The notes under the pieces: model-generated | What the model was told of the DNA's origin: nothing | Seen by the model: only the letters and a program-made list of their open reading frames with translations | Databases searched by the model: none | Made by a program: the position numbers and the translations under genes | DNA from: Chthoniobacterales bacterium | GTDB lineage: Bacteria > Verrucomicrobiota > Verrucomicrobiia > Chthoniobacterales > UBA10450 | Assembly (NCBI GenBank): GCA_013821455.1 | Contig: JACDGS010000004.1 | Span: 1-64,000, forward strand | Direction of reading: 5' to 3' | DNA: 64,000 bases | Shown: positions 1 through 8,917 of the stretch, one piece after another | Numbering within the stretch: position 1 is the first letter of the stretch | Layout of the letters: each line of letters opens with the position of its first letter

Positions 1-3
1 AAT

Positions 4-71
4 AAGTCCTTCGCGCGGAAGTTCGTTTCGGCGAGGCGCCGAAACCAGCACGCGAGGCGCGTGCGCTCCCC
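4..71. repeat. Right half of a palindromic interspersed element
   Basis: This stretch matches 16043-16111 with only a few differences. It ends in the same 24-base terminal arm (here 48-71) that bounds the complete 145-bp element at 15967-16111. The left half is not visible here and may lie before the window start. It contains an internal hairpin around GTTTCGGCG/CGCCGAAAC. It codes for nothing. Confidence 0.75.
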
Positions 72-210
72 GGAACATTGCGCACGCTACAAGTAATACA
101 GGCTACCAGGATGAAACAAGATTGCCAACGGTAGCCAATTGCCAGTGAGCGTGCGGCAAATCCTTCCGGCCTTGCGGCAGCGGGTAACCACCGAGTAAGT
201 CGCAGTGACT

Positions 211-612
211 CTACGATCGACTCTGGTATTGTTCGTCGCTCACCTGTTCCATCCATTCCACCGGCTTACCATCCAACGCTTCCTGAATAGCAATATGAGT
301 CATCGCAGTCGTGGGCGTGGCGCCGTGCCAGTGTTTTTCGCCGGGCGCAAACCAGACCACATCGCCCGGCCGGATTTCTTCTGTCGGCTCACCTTCCCGC
401 TGCGCCCAGCCGCAGCCAGCCGTAACAATTAGTGTCTGACCTAACGGATGCGTATGCCACGCAGTGTGAGCACCCGGCTCGAATGTAACACTCGCACCCC
501 GCACGCGCGCTGGGTCCGGCGCCTCGAACAGTGGATCGATGCGCACTGTGCCGGTAAAGTATTCCGCCGGTCCTTTCGTAGATGGTTGCGAACCTATTCT
601 TTTGATTTTCAT
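211..612 (-). CDS. Single-domain cupin, similar to bacterial cupin hydroxynitrile lyases
   Basis: A 133-residue protein that is a complete small cupin. The first cupin motif is [10 protein letters not shown] at residues 51-60, giving metal-ligand candidates His52, His54 and Gln58. The second is PGEKHWHGA near residues 89-97, giving His93 and the nearby His95. This ligand set and spacing match, as I recall, the Mn-dependent cupin hydroxynitrile lyases of Granulicella, which are also annotated as (R)-mandelonitrile lyase-like or cupin/carboxymuconolactone decarboxylase-like proteins. The natural substrate of this family is uncertain, so I call the fold firmly and the reaction weakly. It is a cytoplasmic, stand-alone gene with no obvious operon partner, and the next gene (DUF3833) starts on the same strand well upstream. 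Confidence 0.85.
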   Translation of the reverse strand: MKIKRIGSQPSTKGPAEYFTGTVRIDPLFEAPDPARVRGASVTFEPGAHTAWHTHPLGQTLIVTAGCGWAQREGEPTEEIRPGDVVWFAPGEKHWHGATPTTAMTHIAIQEALDGKPVEWMEQVSDEQYQSRS

Positions 613-843
613 TTAGTATTCCCTTTGCCCTAAGTCTTAGACCGAGATTACGCAACCTAAAGATGGCTATCGTTAGTTTCGTTCACCTGATAACGGCTAT
701 GCTACGATCGCCACGCCAGGGATAAGTATCTCGCGCCGCCGCACCCTGGTCGTTATTTCCACTGCTACGACGACGAATATCTTACCAAGGCAGATAATGG
801 GTAACTACGGCTAAGTGAATCGCATCACCATGCGTGGCGAAAT

Positions 844-1395
844 TCACGGCCCCGCAACTCGGCTTCTGAAGGTCTCGTCTATTTTTGCGACAACGATTCC
901 AAGCTTCCGGATGGTGGTGTGATTAATCAGACTTCGTCCGCCCGGCTGCAGAAACATAGCCTGGCTCATGCGCACGTTTGCCAAAGGATTTCCCGGCGAT
1001 AACGCCAGCGTAAAGCTCCAGTGAAAGGCGTTGCCGTCGGCCTCGCCCCGCGCAGCTCCCACCATGTCGTTCGCCGTCGCCTCATAGTGGTGCGCATCCA
1101 GTTTCCGGATGCGCCACGAGCGATGCTGCCGGCTTCCATCGCTGAAGGTCAGATTCTGTTCGAGGCGCAACGTATTGCCGTCTCGATGGCCGCGTGTCTC
1201 CGTCGTTACCCGGCGCTTCGAGCCGGTGATCGTATTTTCGATCATGCCTGCTGAGACCGTTCGCCCCGCGAAGAAAGCTATCGGATCGAGCGCTGGTCCT
1301 TCGTGCGCGAGAGATAACTCCGAGGTCGAGAAGCTGGCGCAACCGGCCAGGCTAAGGGCCGCGCCCAGCAGCCAAATCCGCAAAGGGTTTCGCAT
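844..1395 (-). CDS. DUF3833-family lipoprotein
   Basis: A 183-residue protein starting at the Met before RNPLRIWLLG. An earlier in-frame Met nine residues upstream would spoil the signal peptide. The N-terminus is a short basic region, a hydrophobic stretch and a lipobox ending LAGC, so the mature protein should be lipid-anchored. The body, with FFAGRTVSAGMIENTITGSK and a later block of SWRIRKLDAHHYEATANDM, resembles DUF3833 proteins, which carry a lipocalin-like beta barrel of unknown function. No partner genes are nearby. Assignment to DUF3833 is from sequence memory. Confidence 0.75.
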   Translation of the reverse strand: MRNPLRIWLLGAALSLAGCASFSTSELSLAHEGPALDPIAFFAGRTVSAGMIENTITGSKRRVTTETRGHRDGNTLRLEQNLTFSDGSRQHRSWRIRKLDAHHYEATANDMVGAARGEADGNAFHWSFTLALSPGNPLANVRMSQAMFLQPGGRSLINHTTIRKLGIVVAKIDETFRSRVAGP

Positions 1396-1564
1396 AGTCG
1401 CAGCTCGATAACTAATCAGCACTACTTGTAGTTGAAGATTCCGCCATAATATTCGGCATGCAATCTACCGTTTTTTTACGCAGTCTCAGCGTCCTCTCAC
1501 AGGGAAACACTTCGTGCTGGTTACGGCTCCTGTCGCCATCACCTTCGGAATTCGAACCTAAAAT

Positions 1565-1810
1565 ATGAAAATCAACATCTTCACTGGCGCGACCAAACCT
1601 TCTCGAATACTGGGCTCACTTTGGGCGATAACTCTCTTGGCGGGCCTGCTTGGGAAACCTGCCAACGCCATTTGCGCGGCAGTCAGAATCGAAATCAGCG
1701 CGACGGTGAGCTTGGTTGACGACCAAGATAACCTTCTCCACGATGCCGTCGCGGTTGACGATACCATTACTGGAATCTATACCTATGAACGACGGCGGAG
1801 CCAGCAATAG
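1565..1810 (+). pseudogene. N-terminal fragment of an exported PEP-CTERM-type protein
   Basis: An 81-codon frame with a plausible signal peptide (a hydrophobic run from about residue 16 to 35 ending PANA) followed by a short beta-rich piece. The stretch LLHDAVAVDDTITGIYTY resembles the opening of many PEP-CTERM exported proteins, where an ATV..VDD..LL...AV.VGD.ITG.YTY pattern starts a beta-sandwich of about 200 residues. Here it stops shortly after TYERRRSQQ, and neither of the other two frames downstream continues the fold. I read it as a truncated remnant rather than a working gene. A genuine small secreted protein is the alternative. Confidence 0.5.
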
Positions 1811-2112
1811 AGAGCTTCCGCGGCGACTCGCTGCCGTGAAGGCGCAGGACCAGCAACCTAGCAACAAGGTCTTAGCCCCGCTCTCGTTAGGCGATAACCG
1901 GGCAGGGAGCCGCGTCAGCGCAAGCCGGGGCGCGATATTTGATTCCTTTACTCGTTAGGCGAGTTCGACTTGATCCGTTGCCCGTTTTGAATTCATCGGG
2001 TGTCGATAAGGCAGCTCTGACTCCCGAATGTCGACCCCAGCCGTGTCGGCGACAGGTTGAAGGCGATCGGCAAAAAGATTGACTTGTATTTTCGTCCAGC
2101 GCATAAACCAGC
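1811..2112. other. Non-coding gap with two copies of the TCGTTAGG motif
   Basis: No convincing gene is visible between the truncated exported-protein fragment and the beta-strand repeat gene. The stretch holds one TCGTTAGGC at 1884-1892 and an extended copy, CCTTTACTCGTTAGGC, at 1945-1960. Confidence 0.6.
1945..1960 (+). repeat. Extended TCGTTAGGC motif (long form)
   Basis: CCTTTACTCGTTAGGC in an intergenic position. The same 16-mer, or a version with one change, recurs at 3885, 6613, 38824 and 39052, and in reverse complement at 24975. The TTTATTCG variant occurs at 18524 and 27871. Confidence 0.85.
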
Positions 2113-3771
2113 ATGAGCAAATTCAATTCCGCGCTTCTAGTCACATGGTTGCTTATCGGGACATGTCCGTTATCTCGCGCCGGTAGCGCGACTTGGAAGT
2201 CAAATGCTGCCAGTGGTGACTGGAATACGGCCACGAATTGGACTCCGAATACGGTCCCGAATGGCCCAGGAGATACAGCGACCTTTGCGGTATCGCAGCA
2301 CACGGCTATCTCCATCTCAGCGAATGTGGAAGTGAGTAATATCGTATTCGGCGCGGGAGCGAGCGCCTACACGATCGCACCGTCGCCCGGAGTAGTGCTA
2401 ACTCTGAGCGGGCCAGGCATCACAAATAATTCGGGGATCACGCAGAATTTTGTGCCCGAGAACAACGCGAGCGGAGCCTGGGGAGTTGTCTCCTTTACGA
2501 ACGCCGCGACGGCAGGTGTAGGAGTGACCTTCGTTAATCCTCCTGGAATTGCGAATTTTTCCTACGGAGGCGAAATTGATTTTTCTGACTCTGCGACGGC
2601 CGGTTTCGCCACCTTTACAAATAGCGGTGGCACCATCGAGTTCGGCTACGGTGGCCTCATCCACTTCTCGGACAACGCGAGCGCGGACCATGGGACTTTT
2701 ACAAGCATTGCCAGTAGCGCTGGTCTCGCGGAGGGCGGTCAGATTTACTTTAGGGACACATCGAGTGCGGGGCACGCAACATTCGACACCAAGGGCGGGG
2801 TGGCTTTTCAATCGATTGGGGCCCTAACCTGGTTTTACGAGTCCTCGACCGCCGAAGAGGCGACAATGACAACCGAAGGTGGGGCTGGCCCTGGGGAGAC
2901 TCTCTTTCTCGCTACCTCGACTGTCGGCAATTCGACGCAGATCGCTGCTGATAGCCCGGGCGAGGATTTCGGCGGCCTGCTTAGGATTTATAACTCGTCA
3001 ACCGGCGGGACGGCGCGAGTCGAGGTTTTCGGCAATGGCCAAATAGATACCACCACTCGAGACACGGGACATGGCAAGGTCATAATCGGGTCGCTTGAGG
3101 GAGACGGAATGGCCGTTGTCCGCGATATTAATTTCGGCGGCAGTCTCATCGTTGGCAGCAACAATCTGAGCACTGTCTTTGCCGGCACCATCTCTTCTGG
3201 CCGCCTGGGTAAGATCGGCTCAGGCGCGCTTACTCTAACGGGTGCAAACGGCTACGACGGTCCTACAATCGTTAGGGGCGGGAAGCTGCTGGTAAATAAC
3301 GTCGCGGGGTCCGCCACGGGCACCGGTCTGTTGCGAGTGGACATCGGCGCTCTCGGCGGTAACGGCATTATTAGCGGCCCGGTCACGATCGGCGCGGGCC
3401 AGGCGAGCCGGGCCCTGCTCGCGCCGGGAGTGTCGGGTCAGGGCGTTCTGACCACGCAAAACACACTCACTTTCGGTTCAAATGGAGCATACAACTGGAG
3501 TTTCGATGCCGGAACCCAAACAGCGGATGAAGCAGTTTCCAATGGAGTAACCATCGACCCGGAAGCTGCTTTTTCCCCGTTTGGAAGCGGCACCGGCACG
3601 TTGGGAAACGGAACGGTCTTTACTGCTATTAGCAACACGAGCGCTAATCCAATCAGCGGCACTTTTAGTAACCTACCTGACGGCGGAGTGATCAGCGTCA
3701 ACGGCAATAATTTTCAGGTCAGCTATGAAGGCGGAGATGGGAATGACCTAACCCTAACGGTTGTGCCGTAG
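2113..3771 (+). CDS. Exported autotransporter-associated beta-strand repeat protein
   Basis: A 552-residue protein with a signal peptide (hydrophobic residues about 7-21, then SRAGSATW). The start resembles the common verrucomicrobial opening with TWKSNAASGDWNTATNW. Residues about 150-260 contain imperfect 30-residue repeats of the pattern GG.I.F.D...A..ATFTN. Residues about 355-400 carry a typical beta-strand repeat, GSGALTLTGANGYDGPTIV followed by GGKLLVNN (PATR type), and the C-terminal third is low-complexity beta. There is no recognisable C-terminal barrel or PEP-CTERM tail, so it is probably released or surface-bound through an unseen signal. Function is unknown; a right-handed beta-helix passenger is the likely fold. 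It stands alone, followed by an extended TCGTTAGG motif at 3885. Confidence 0.8.
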   Translation: MSKFNSALLVTWLLIGTCPLSRAGSATWKSNAASGDWNTATNWTPNTVPNGPGDTATFAVSQHTAISISANVEVSNIVFGAGASAYTIAPSPGVVLTLSGPGITNNSGITQNFVPENNASGAWGVVSFTNAATAGVGVTFVNPPGIANFSYGGEIDFSDSATAGFATFTNSGGTIEFGYGGLIHFSDNASADHGTFTSIASSAGLAEGGQIYFRDTSSAGHATFDTKGGVAFQSIGALTWFYESSTAEEATMTTEGGAGPGETLFLATSTVGNSTQIAADSPGEDFGGLLRIYNSSTGGTARVEVFGNGQIDTTTRDTGHGKVIIGSLEGDGMAVVRDINFGGSLIVGSNNLSTVFAGTISSGRLGKIGSGALTLTGANGYDGPTIVRGGKLLVNNVAGSATGTGLLRVDIGALGGNGIISGPVTIGAGQASRALLAPGVSGQGVLTTQNTLTFGSNGAYNWSFDAGTQTADEAVSNGVTIDPEAAFSPFGSGTGTLGNGTVFTAISNTSANPISGTFSNLPDGGVISVNGNNFQVSYEGGDGNDLTLTVVP

Positions 3772-3884
3772 TCATCTTTTCTTGGTAGGCCGGTCCGGAT
3801 ATTCGGCGACTCAAGGTTTCGCTACCTATCGGCACACTGCTGGAAAGTAGAAGTTCGGAAAAAGCGGAGATAAGATGCGGTAGT

Positions 3885-3899
3885 CCTTTACTCGTTAGG
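3885..3899 (+). repeat. Extended TCGTTAGG motif (long form)
   Basis: CCTTTACTCGTTAGG followed by T instead of C. It lies in the convergent gap between the beta-strand repeat protein and the ADOP permease, about 110 bases after the former's stop codon. Confidence 0.8.
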
Positions 3900-3995
3900 T
3901 TCCGCACGACTCACACCAATTCCCTTTAGTCGCCTCCTCCGCCAGACGCCGGGGGGCGAACGGGGCTCAGCTCAGCGCGATCCCTAACACCTGTC

Positions 3996-6407
3996 TCACT
4001 CTGCCCGCAGGAGTTTGGATGGATCGACGGCAAGCGCTCGCAGGGCTGGGATGGCAGAGGCGACAAGGCCCAGCAGCGCCATCGTTAGCACCGCCCCGAC
4101 CACGACCACGGGATCGCGCGGATTCGCCTGATACACGATCTGCCCCAGTAACCGGCTGGCGAAGACGCCTAACAACAGTCCCACGAACGAACCGACCCCG
4201 AGCAGCACAATGGGCCGGCCTACTGCCGCGCTCATGACGTGTTTCGTGCGCGCGCCTAACGCTATGCGGATGCTCAGCTCCTTCATTCGCCGGCTCACAT
4301 TGTAGGCCGCCATGCCGAAGATGCCGGTCACCGCCAACATGGCCGCAAGCAGGCCCATGACGCCCAGTGCCAGGGCGGACGCCCGGGCCGGAAACATCTG
4401 GCCGCCTAACGAGTCTAGCCAGCTCTCGACCGTGACGAGCGCGTCTGGCTCGAGACTGCTCAAGGTACGTTCGAGGACAGGCGCGGTCTCGTTCTGCGGC
4501 CGTTTCGACCGCGCTACGACGACTATGCGGCTTTGCTCGTTTTGCGTTAACGAAAGATAGACTACCGGCTGGGGCGGCTCTTGCAGGTTGTGATACTTGC
4601 CGTCCTCGGCCACACCTATCACTTGGGTCAGATGGCCTTGCAGGATGAAGCGTTGCCCGAGTGCTGGCATGTCGCCCCACATCTGTTGGGCGAAGGTTTG
4701 GTTGACGATCGCCACATAGGGAGTGGTGGCGGTGTCGTGCCACGAGACGTCCCGGCCAGCTAACAGCCGCGTAGCAGCAGCCTCAAGGTACCCCGGCGAC
4801 ATGACAAACACATAGGGCGACAAAACAGAGTTACTAAGAGTGAACTCAGTTGTCCCCGGCTGGAAAACCGGAACCCCACGTAGACCACCAGTGAAGGGGG
4901 TGCGGCTTACCGTGCCCGCCGCCGTCACGCCGGGGATGCTCCGCACCGCTTCCAGCATCGCTTTCTTTTTCTCGAACGGCACGTTGTCTCCTTCGACTAA
5001 GCTGAAATCCACTGCGGCCAGCATCACGTTTTGCGGCTGGAAGCCGAGCGGAGCGTGCCGCATCCGCACCATCCCACGGACCGCGACCAGCGAGGCAATA
5101 ACTAACAGCATGCAGATGGCAATCTGTGTCCCTAACAAGAGGTCGCGCAGGGTAAAGCGGCGCAGCGTTATGGAATCTGCCGACCCGCTCTTCATCGCCT
5201 GCAACGGACAGCTCTGCCACACTTGCCTCGCCGGAATCGTTCCAAAAAGCAGCGCGCTAACCAGAGTAAAGGCCAACGCTGCAAGGTAGACCCGCGCATC
5301 CACATTCAAGACCAGAGGGCTATCGGGAAACTGCCACCGCTTCAGTATACCTAACAAGAAGCCGGCGGTTACTAGTCCTGCTGCTCCACCTATCAGGGAT
5401 AAGACGACCGCCTCGGTCATGAGCTGCCTAACGAGTCGAAAGCGGCTCGCTCCCAAGGCGACACGAAGCGCCAGCTCCCGGCTGCGATCGGCCGCGCGCG
5501 CGGCAAACAGGCTGGCCAGATTAGCGCACGCCGCCATGAGTACAAGTAGAGCTAGCCCGGTTACGCTATAAAGGAATCCACGAATAACATCGCCGTTATC
5601 CGCGTTCAGTCCTGAGCGGACCAGACGCAGTGGCACTCCGGTGTCAGTCTTCGGATACTCCTTCGCCAGCTGGGTCGCGATGGCACTGAGGTTATCCGCC
5701 GCCTGCTGGGACGTCACGCCTGGTTTGAGCCGGCCCAGTACCGTCAAAGGCCACCCCGTCCGGTCCGCCAGATGTTTCGCGTCGAATTGGTTCACGACCG
5801 GGATGAAGTAGTCTGGCCAGTCAAATTTTTCCGTCCCGTGGAACTTTGCGGGAGCCACTCCTACTACCGTGAAGGAATCTTTATTAAGCCGTACAGTCGT
5901 TCCGACTACGCGCGGGTCGGCGTTAAATGCGCTTCGCCATAGACTATCGCTCAACACGATGTAGGGCGCTGACTGCGGGCCATGCTCATCCGTTGCCTGG
6001 AGGAGGCGGCCTATTTCTGGTTGCACGCCCAGCATTTCAAAATAATTGCCAGTGACTGAATAGCCCGAGACACTTTTCACTGAGTTACCCCAGCTTAGTC
6101 TTCCGCCAGAGTATCCGTCATAGCCGGCTATCTCACTGAAGGTGGTATTGCGCTGCCGATAGTCATGATACGCCGGATAGGAGGTCGTCAGCAGTTTGTA
6201 GCTCGTCCACGGCCCGAGGCGAAGCTGATAGAGGTTCTGCGGGTCGCTTACGTCAAGCGGGTGGAGCAGGACTGCATTGACGACTCCGAAGACGACGACG
6301 TTCGCGCTGATGCCCAGCATCAAAGTAAGCAAGGCGACAAGCGTGAAGGCAGGCGACTTCCACAGCACGCGCAGCGCATAACGAATATCCAGGACCAAGT
6401 CATTCAT
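3996..6407 (-). CDS. ADOP-type (MacB/FtsX-like) ABC transporter permease
   Basis: An 803-residue membrane protein with the layout of the acidobacterial duplicated orphan permease family: two MacB_PCD-FtsX halves in one chain. The first half opens DLVLDIRYALRVLWKSPAFT, the standard ADOP start, with a membrane helix at about 22-45, a periplasmic domain to about 270, then three helices. The second half repeats this from about residue 420, with a final FtsX domain containing MKELSIRIALGARTKHVM. There is no ATPase partner next to it, which is usual for ADOPs. They probably borrow a MacB/LolD-type ATPase elsewhere; one lies 56 kb away in this window at 62637. The substrate is unknown. Two CCTAACGA motifs fall inside the gene at 4405 and 5428. 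Confidence 0.9.
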   Translation of the reverse strand: MNDLVLDIRYALRVLWKSPAFTLVALLTLMLGISANVVVFGVVNAVLLHPLDVSDPQNLYQLRLGPWTSYKLLTTSYPAYHDYRQRNTTFSEIAGYDGYSGGRLSWGNSVKSVSGYSVTGNYFEMLGVQPEIGRLLQATDEHGPQSAPYIVLSDSLWRSAFNADPRVVGTTVRLNKDSFTVVGVAPAKFHGTEKFDWPDYFIPVVNQFDAKHLADRTGWPLTVLGRLKPGVTSQQAADNLSAIATQLAKEYPKTDTGVPLRLVRSGLNADNGDVIRGFLYSVTGLALLVLMAACANLASLFAARAADRSRELALRVALGASRFRLVRQLMTEAVVLSLIGGAAGLVTAGFLLGILKRWQFPDSPLVLNVDARVYLAALAFTLVSALLFGTIPARQVWQSCPLQAMKSGSADSITLRRFTLRDLLLGTQIAICMLLVIASLVAVRGMVRMRHAPLGFQPQNVMLAAVDFSLVEGDNVPFEKKKAMLEAVRSIPGVTAAGTVSRTPFTGGLRGVPVFQPGTTEFTLSNSVLSPYVFVMSPGYLEAAATRLLAGRDVSWHDTATTPYVAIVNQTFAQQMWGDMPALGQRFILQGHLTQVIGVAEDGKYHNLQEPPQPVVYLSLTQNEQSRIVVVARSKRPQNETAPVLERTLSSLEPDALVTVESWLDSLGGQMFPARASALALGVMGLLAAMLAVTGIFGMAAYNVSRRMKELSIRIALGARTKHVMSAAVGRPIVLLGVGSFVGLLLGVFASRLLGQIVYQANPRDPVVVVGAVLTMALLGLVASAIPALRALAVDPSKLLRAE

Positions 6408-6768
6408 GAGTGTGACGCTCTCTCCAAGAGGAGTGAGAGCTTACCTTCAACACCGGAGACTCCGCTTGTCGAGTATCATTTTGAGTGGGACACGCCACTC
6501 CAGAAAGTCGAAACTTGGATGATGAGCCAGGCGCCGTAACGCAGCCTCGCGCAAAGCGAACTCTACACCCTAGACGCGCTTAGCTCTTAAAACCAGGCTA
6601 AAAGCCCACCGTCCTTTACTCGTTAGGCTAGGTTGAGGGACTGCAATCCAAGCCGTTGCGCTACGGAATCGAATGGCCTTTGTGGGTCTTAACTTCCGTC
6701 TCGTCGTCCCGAGCAATGGTTCCGTCAGATATGACATCATCGCGGAAGTTCGCCGCGGTTACGGGCAG
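6408..6768. other. Non-coding gap
   Basis: No gene is supported here. It holds one extended motif, CCTTTACTCGTTAGGC, at 6613-6628. The rest is the upstream region of the ADOP gene and the tail of the decayed frame starting at 6769. Confidence 0.6.
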
Positions 6769-7161
6769 TCATACTTGACCCTTTATTTGACCAAAGTCAG
6801 CCTGGTCCACGCGACCGTCCACCCACGAATGGATATGCTGCGTGAGCAGAGAGGAACCGTAGTCGTAGTCGCCAGCATAGATAGAGACGATGCTGGGAGC
6901 CGGTTGTAGCGGAAGCGGGCTGATAACGTCGGAGTAAGGCTCGTCCGGGAGCCAGGTCACTCCGTTATCGAGGGACTTACGAAACGACCCGCTCGTAACC
7001 GGGTTTATCCTTACAATTCGGTAATGCCAAAGAGGGCCGGTCGAATTTCCTCTTCGGCTCCCCTCTGTCGACGGCTGGTCGCGAAGCTGCGGTCGTCCTC
7101 CTACCTTCGGGACAAGAATTACGCGGAGCGGCGACCCGTGAGGCTGAACGAAGGCCGTCAC
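6769..7161 (-). pseudogene. C-terminal remnant of an exported BNR/sialidase-like protein
   Basis: A 130-codon frame whose second half, FRKSLDNGVTWLPDEPYSDV and IYAGDYDYGSS followed by SWVDGR, matches the closing part of exported BNR-repeat (sialidase-type) proteins. Those proteins end with a sample-type Asp-box strand, then a DYD segment and a W.DGR motif. The upstream three to six propeller repeats expected in a full gene are missing; the preceding DNA shows only unrelated frames. I infer a decayed gene left with its 3' end. A short functional protein is unlikely because there is no signal peptide. Confidence 0.5.
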
Positions 7162-7276
7162 AGAACCCCGTTTCCCTGTGCCGTAAGCTTTTCGCGGAAC
7201 GCGCGTAATCTCTGGCGGCGGAGTGGGCCCAAAGGATTAGGTTGACACCTCGCCGCGCATCTGAGAGTGACAAGTC

Positions 7277-7447
7277 ATGAAACTAGCTCGTCGCACACTC
7301 GCAATCAGCACTCTCGGTATTATTCTGATCGTTCTCTTGATCCTCGCCCTCGGGGGCGGCGCTTATGGGGGCGGCGGCTACTACTACGGACCCGGCGGCT
7401 TGCTCCTTATTGTCCTTATCATCCTTCTGGTGATGGGCAGGCTGTAA
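7277..7447 (+). CDS. DUF3309-like 56-residue membrane peptide
   Basis: A very short gene: ATG at 7277, TAA at 7445-7447. The 56-residue product has a basic start (MKLARRT), a hydrophobic segment at about residues 8-25, a Gly/Tyr-rich turn (GGGAYGGGGYYYGPGG) and a second hydrophobic segment at about 41-53. This helix-Gly/Tyr-helix pattern is that of DUF3309 proteins, small inner-membrane peptides of unknown function. Its codon pattern is coherent and it lies alone between two converging remnants or genes. I rate it likely real because the architecture is so specific. Confidence 0.7.
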   Translation: MKLARRTLAISTLGIILIVLLILALGGGAYGGGGYYYGPGGLLLIVLIILLVMGRL

Positions 7448-7633
7448 CAGTAAGCCGGTCGCGAACGCACTCGCGCAAGAAATTGCCCGGTGCGTTCGCT
7501 CACTTCGGCAGGGCAGGGCTGCAAACCTGCCCACTTGATTATACGGCGGTCCAAACCGGCAGATCGACGCCGAGTTCCCGTTAGTCATTTTCGCCGCGCG
7601 CACAGAGCCCGCGCGCCGCGACTTATTTCCAGC

Positions 7634-7966
7634 TCACACAAGGTCTGTCTGGATAAACGTCGGGCTCGCGTGGACATCGATTTGTTTCAGCGTGGCATCG
7701 CCGGCATTAACGAAGCGGTGCGGCATACCGGCGGGAATAACGACGATACCACCTGCGCTCACCTCGCGCGTCTCGTCGCCGAGCGTGATCCTGGCCGAGC
7801 CTTGGATTGTGAACGCGACCTCGACATACGGATGCGTATGCAAAGCCGGGCCTTGCCCGGGCTTTGCCGTGACAAGGTAGGCGGAGAAAGGCGCACCTTG
7901 AGTTTGACCGACGAATTCATGTGACATCCCGACAAACGGCAATTGTTCCAGATTGATGAAGCTCAT
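7634..7966 (-). CDS. Small cupin_2 domain protein
   Basis: A 110-residue single cupin. The first motif PALHTHPYVEVAFTIQG (about residues 40-56) gives His ligands and a Glu; the second, VIPAGMPHRFVN, gives the third His. The start is taken at the ATG before SFINLEQL, because the earlier in-frame option is a TTG two codons upstream. These proteins are soluble and bind a divalent metal; the substrate cannot be read from the sequence. The gene is divergent from the propeller-like gene at 8049, with about 80 bases between the two starts. Confidence 0.8.
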   Translation of the reverse strand: MSFINLEQLPFVGMSHEFVGQTQGAPFSAYLVTAKPGQGPALHTHPYVEVAFTIQGSARITLGDETREVSAGGIVVIPAGMPHRFVNAGDATLKQIDVHASPTFIQTDLV

Positions 7967-8048
7967 GCACAAGTGATGGATGATGGATGGCCGTCATCAA
8001 GCAAAAAGCGGACTTAGATTTAAATCTGCGCGAATGCTATGTTCGTCC

Positions 8049-8708
8049 ATGAAAGAAATCGATGTGGTGGCGCGGCATAAAGCTCCGGTAGTTTCTCCGC
8101 AGGCACTGGCTTGGAAAGGCGAGGAACTTTGGCTGAGCTCGCGCGACCTGGGCAACTTTCTGCGTATCGACACTGAGGGATGGAAAAGTGTGGAAGAGCT
8201 GGACCCGCCGGGAGTCGTCTGGGCGGCGGTTGCCACTGACGACGGCTGGCGGCTGACTATCGGCAAAGGATTGAATGATGATCGCTATGTCTATGACTAC
8301 ACAGTTAGCGATGGATTTAGGAAATTGTTCGCGTGTCCGGACGTTACCGGCTCCTATCTTAGCTTTGACGGCGCACATCTTTACCTGAGTCAGTGGTATA
8401 AGGGACTCATCCTGCAATTGGGCGCGGATGGTAAGATAATGCGCGAGATAGCAATCGGGGCCGAGATATGTGGTCACACCTTTGTCGATGGAATGCTCTA
8501 TGTCTTGCGCGGCAAAGAGAACAAGGATGTTCCCGGTAAGGCGGAAGAGTGGCGCATCGCCCGCCTCGACCCGGCGGAGAAGGAACCGCGCGTGGAAGAC
8601 CTCGCGACGATTCCTTTCGCCTGCCGCTCCCTCACCTATGATGGGAAGAAGTTTTGGTCTAACCATCGCGCGGCGAACGAGACCGTCTCATTTGCAATTG
8701 AATCCTGA
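8049..8708 (+). CDS. Beta-propeller-like protein of unknown function
   Basis: A 219-residue protein read from the ATG at 8049. A longer frame opens at 7980 but its first 23 codons look non-coding. The chain has repeated 40-residue blocks with patterns such as LAWKGEELWLSSRDLGNFLRI, SYLSFDGAHLYLSQWYKG and SLTYDGKKFWSNHRA. These resemble blades of small glutamine-cyclotransferase or YncE-type propellers. There is no signal peptide, so it is probably cytoplasmic. The divergent cupin at 7634 may be a partner in handling a small molecule, but that is only context. Convergent with ogt; an interspersed palindrome lies between them. Confidence 0.6.
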   Translation: MKEIDVVARHKAPVVSPQALAWKGEELWLSSRDLGNFLRIDTEGWKSVEELDPPGVVWAAVATDDGWRLTIGKGLNDDRYVYDYTVSDGFRKLFACPDVTGSYLSFDGAHLYLSQWYKGLILQLGADGKIMREIAIGAEICGHTFVDGMLYVLRGKENKDVPGKAEEWRIARLDPAEKEPRVEDLATIPFACRSLTYDGKKFWSNHRAANETVSFAIES

Positions 8709-8752
8709 TAACCTGAACCCCTGCCACTCTACAGCCACTCATAAACCCGCGA

Positions 8753-8880
8753 GTCATCCTGAGCGGAAGCGCAGCGCAGTCGAAGGATCCCGTGGAGTTT
8801 CCTTGAAGATCCGCTGCGACGCTGCCAGGAAGTTCCACGGGATCCCTCGACTTTCGCCTGTCGGCTCCGCTCGGGATGAC
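8753..8880. repeat. GTCATCC-type palindromic repeat, copy 1
   Basis: Ends GTCATCCTGAGC and GCTCGGGATGAC are near inverse complements. The inner arms AAGGATCCCGTGGA and TCCACGGGATCCCT also pair. It sits between the convergent propeller-like and ogt genes, where it may work as a bidirectional transcription end. Seven more copies occur in this window. Confidence 0.85.
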
Positions 8881-8917
8881 CGCGAAAGCGCCTTCTAAGA
8901 TGGATTACACCACCCAG

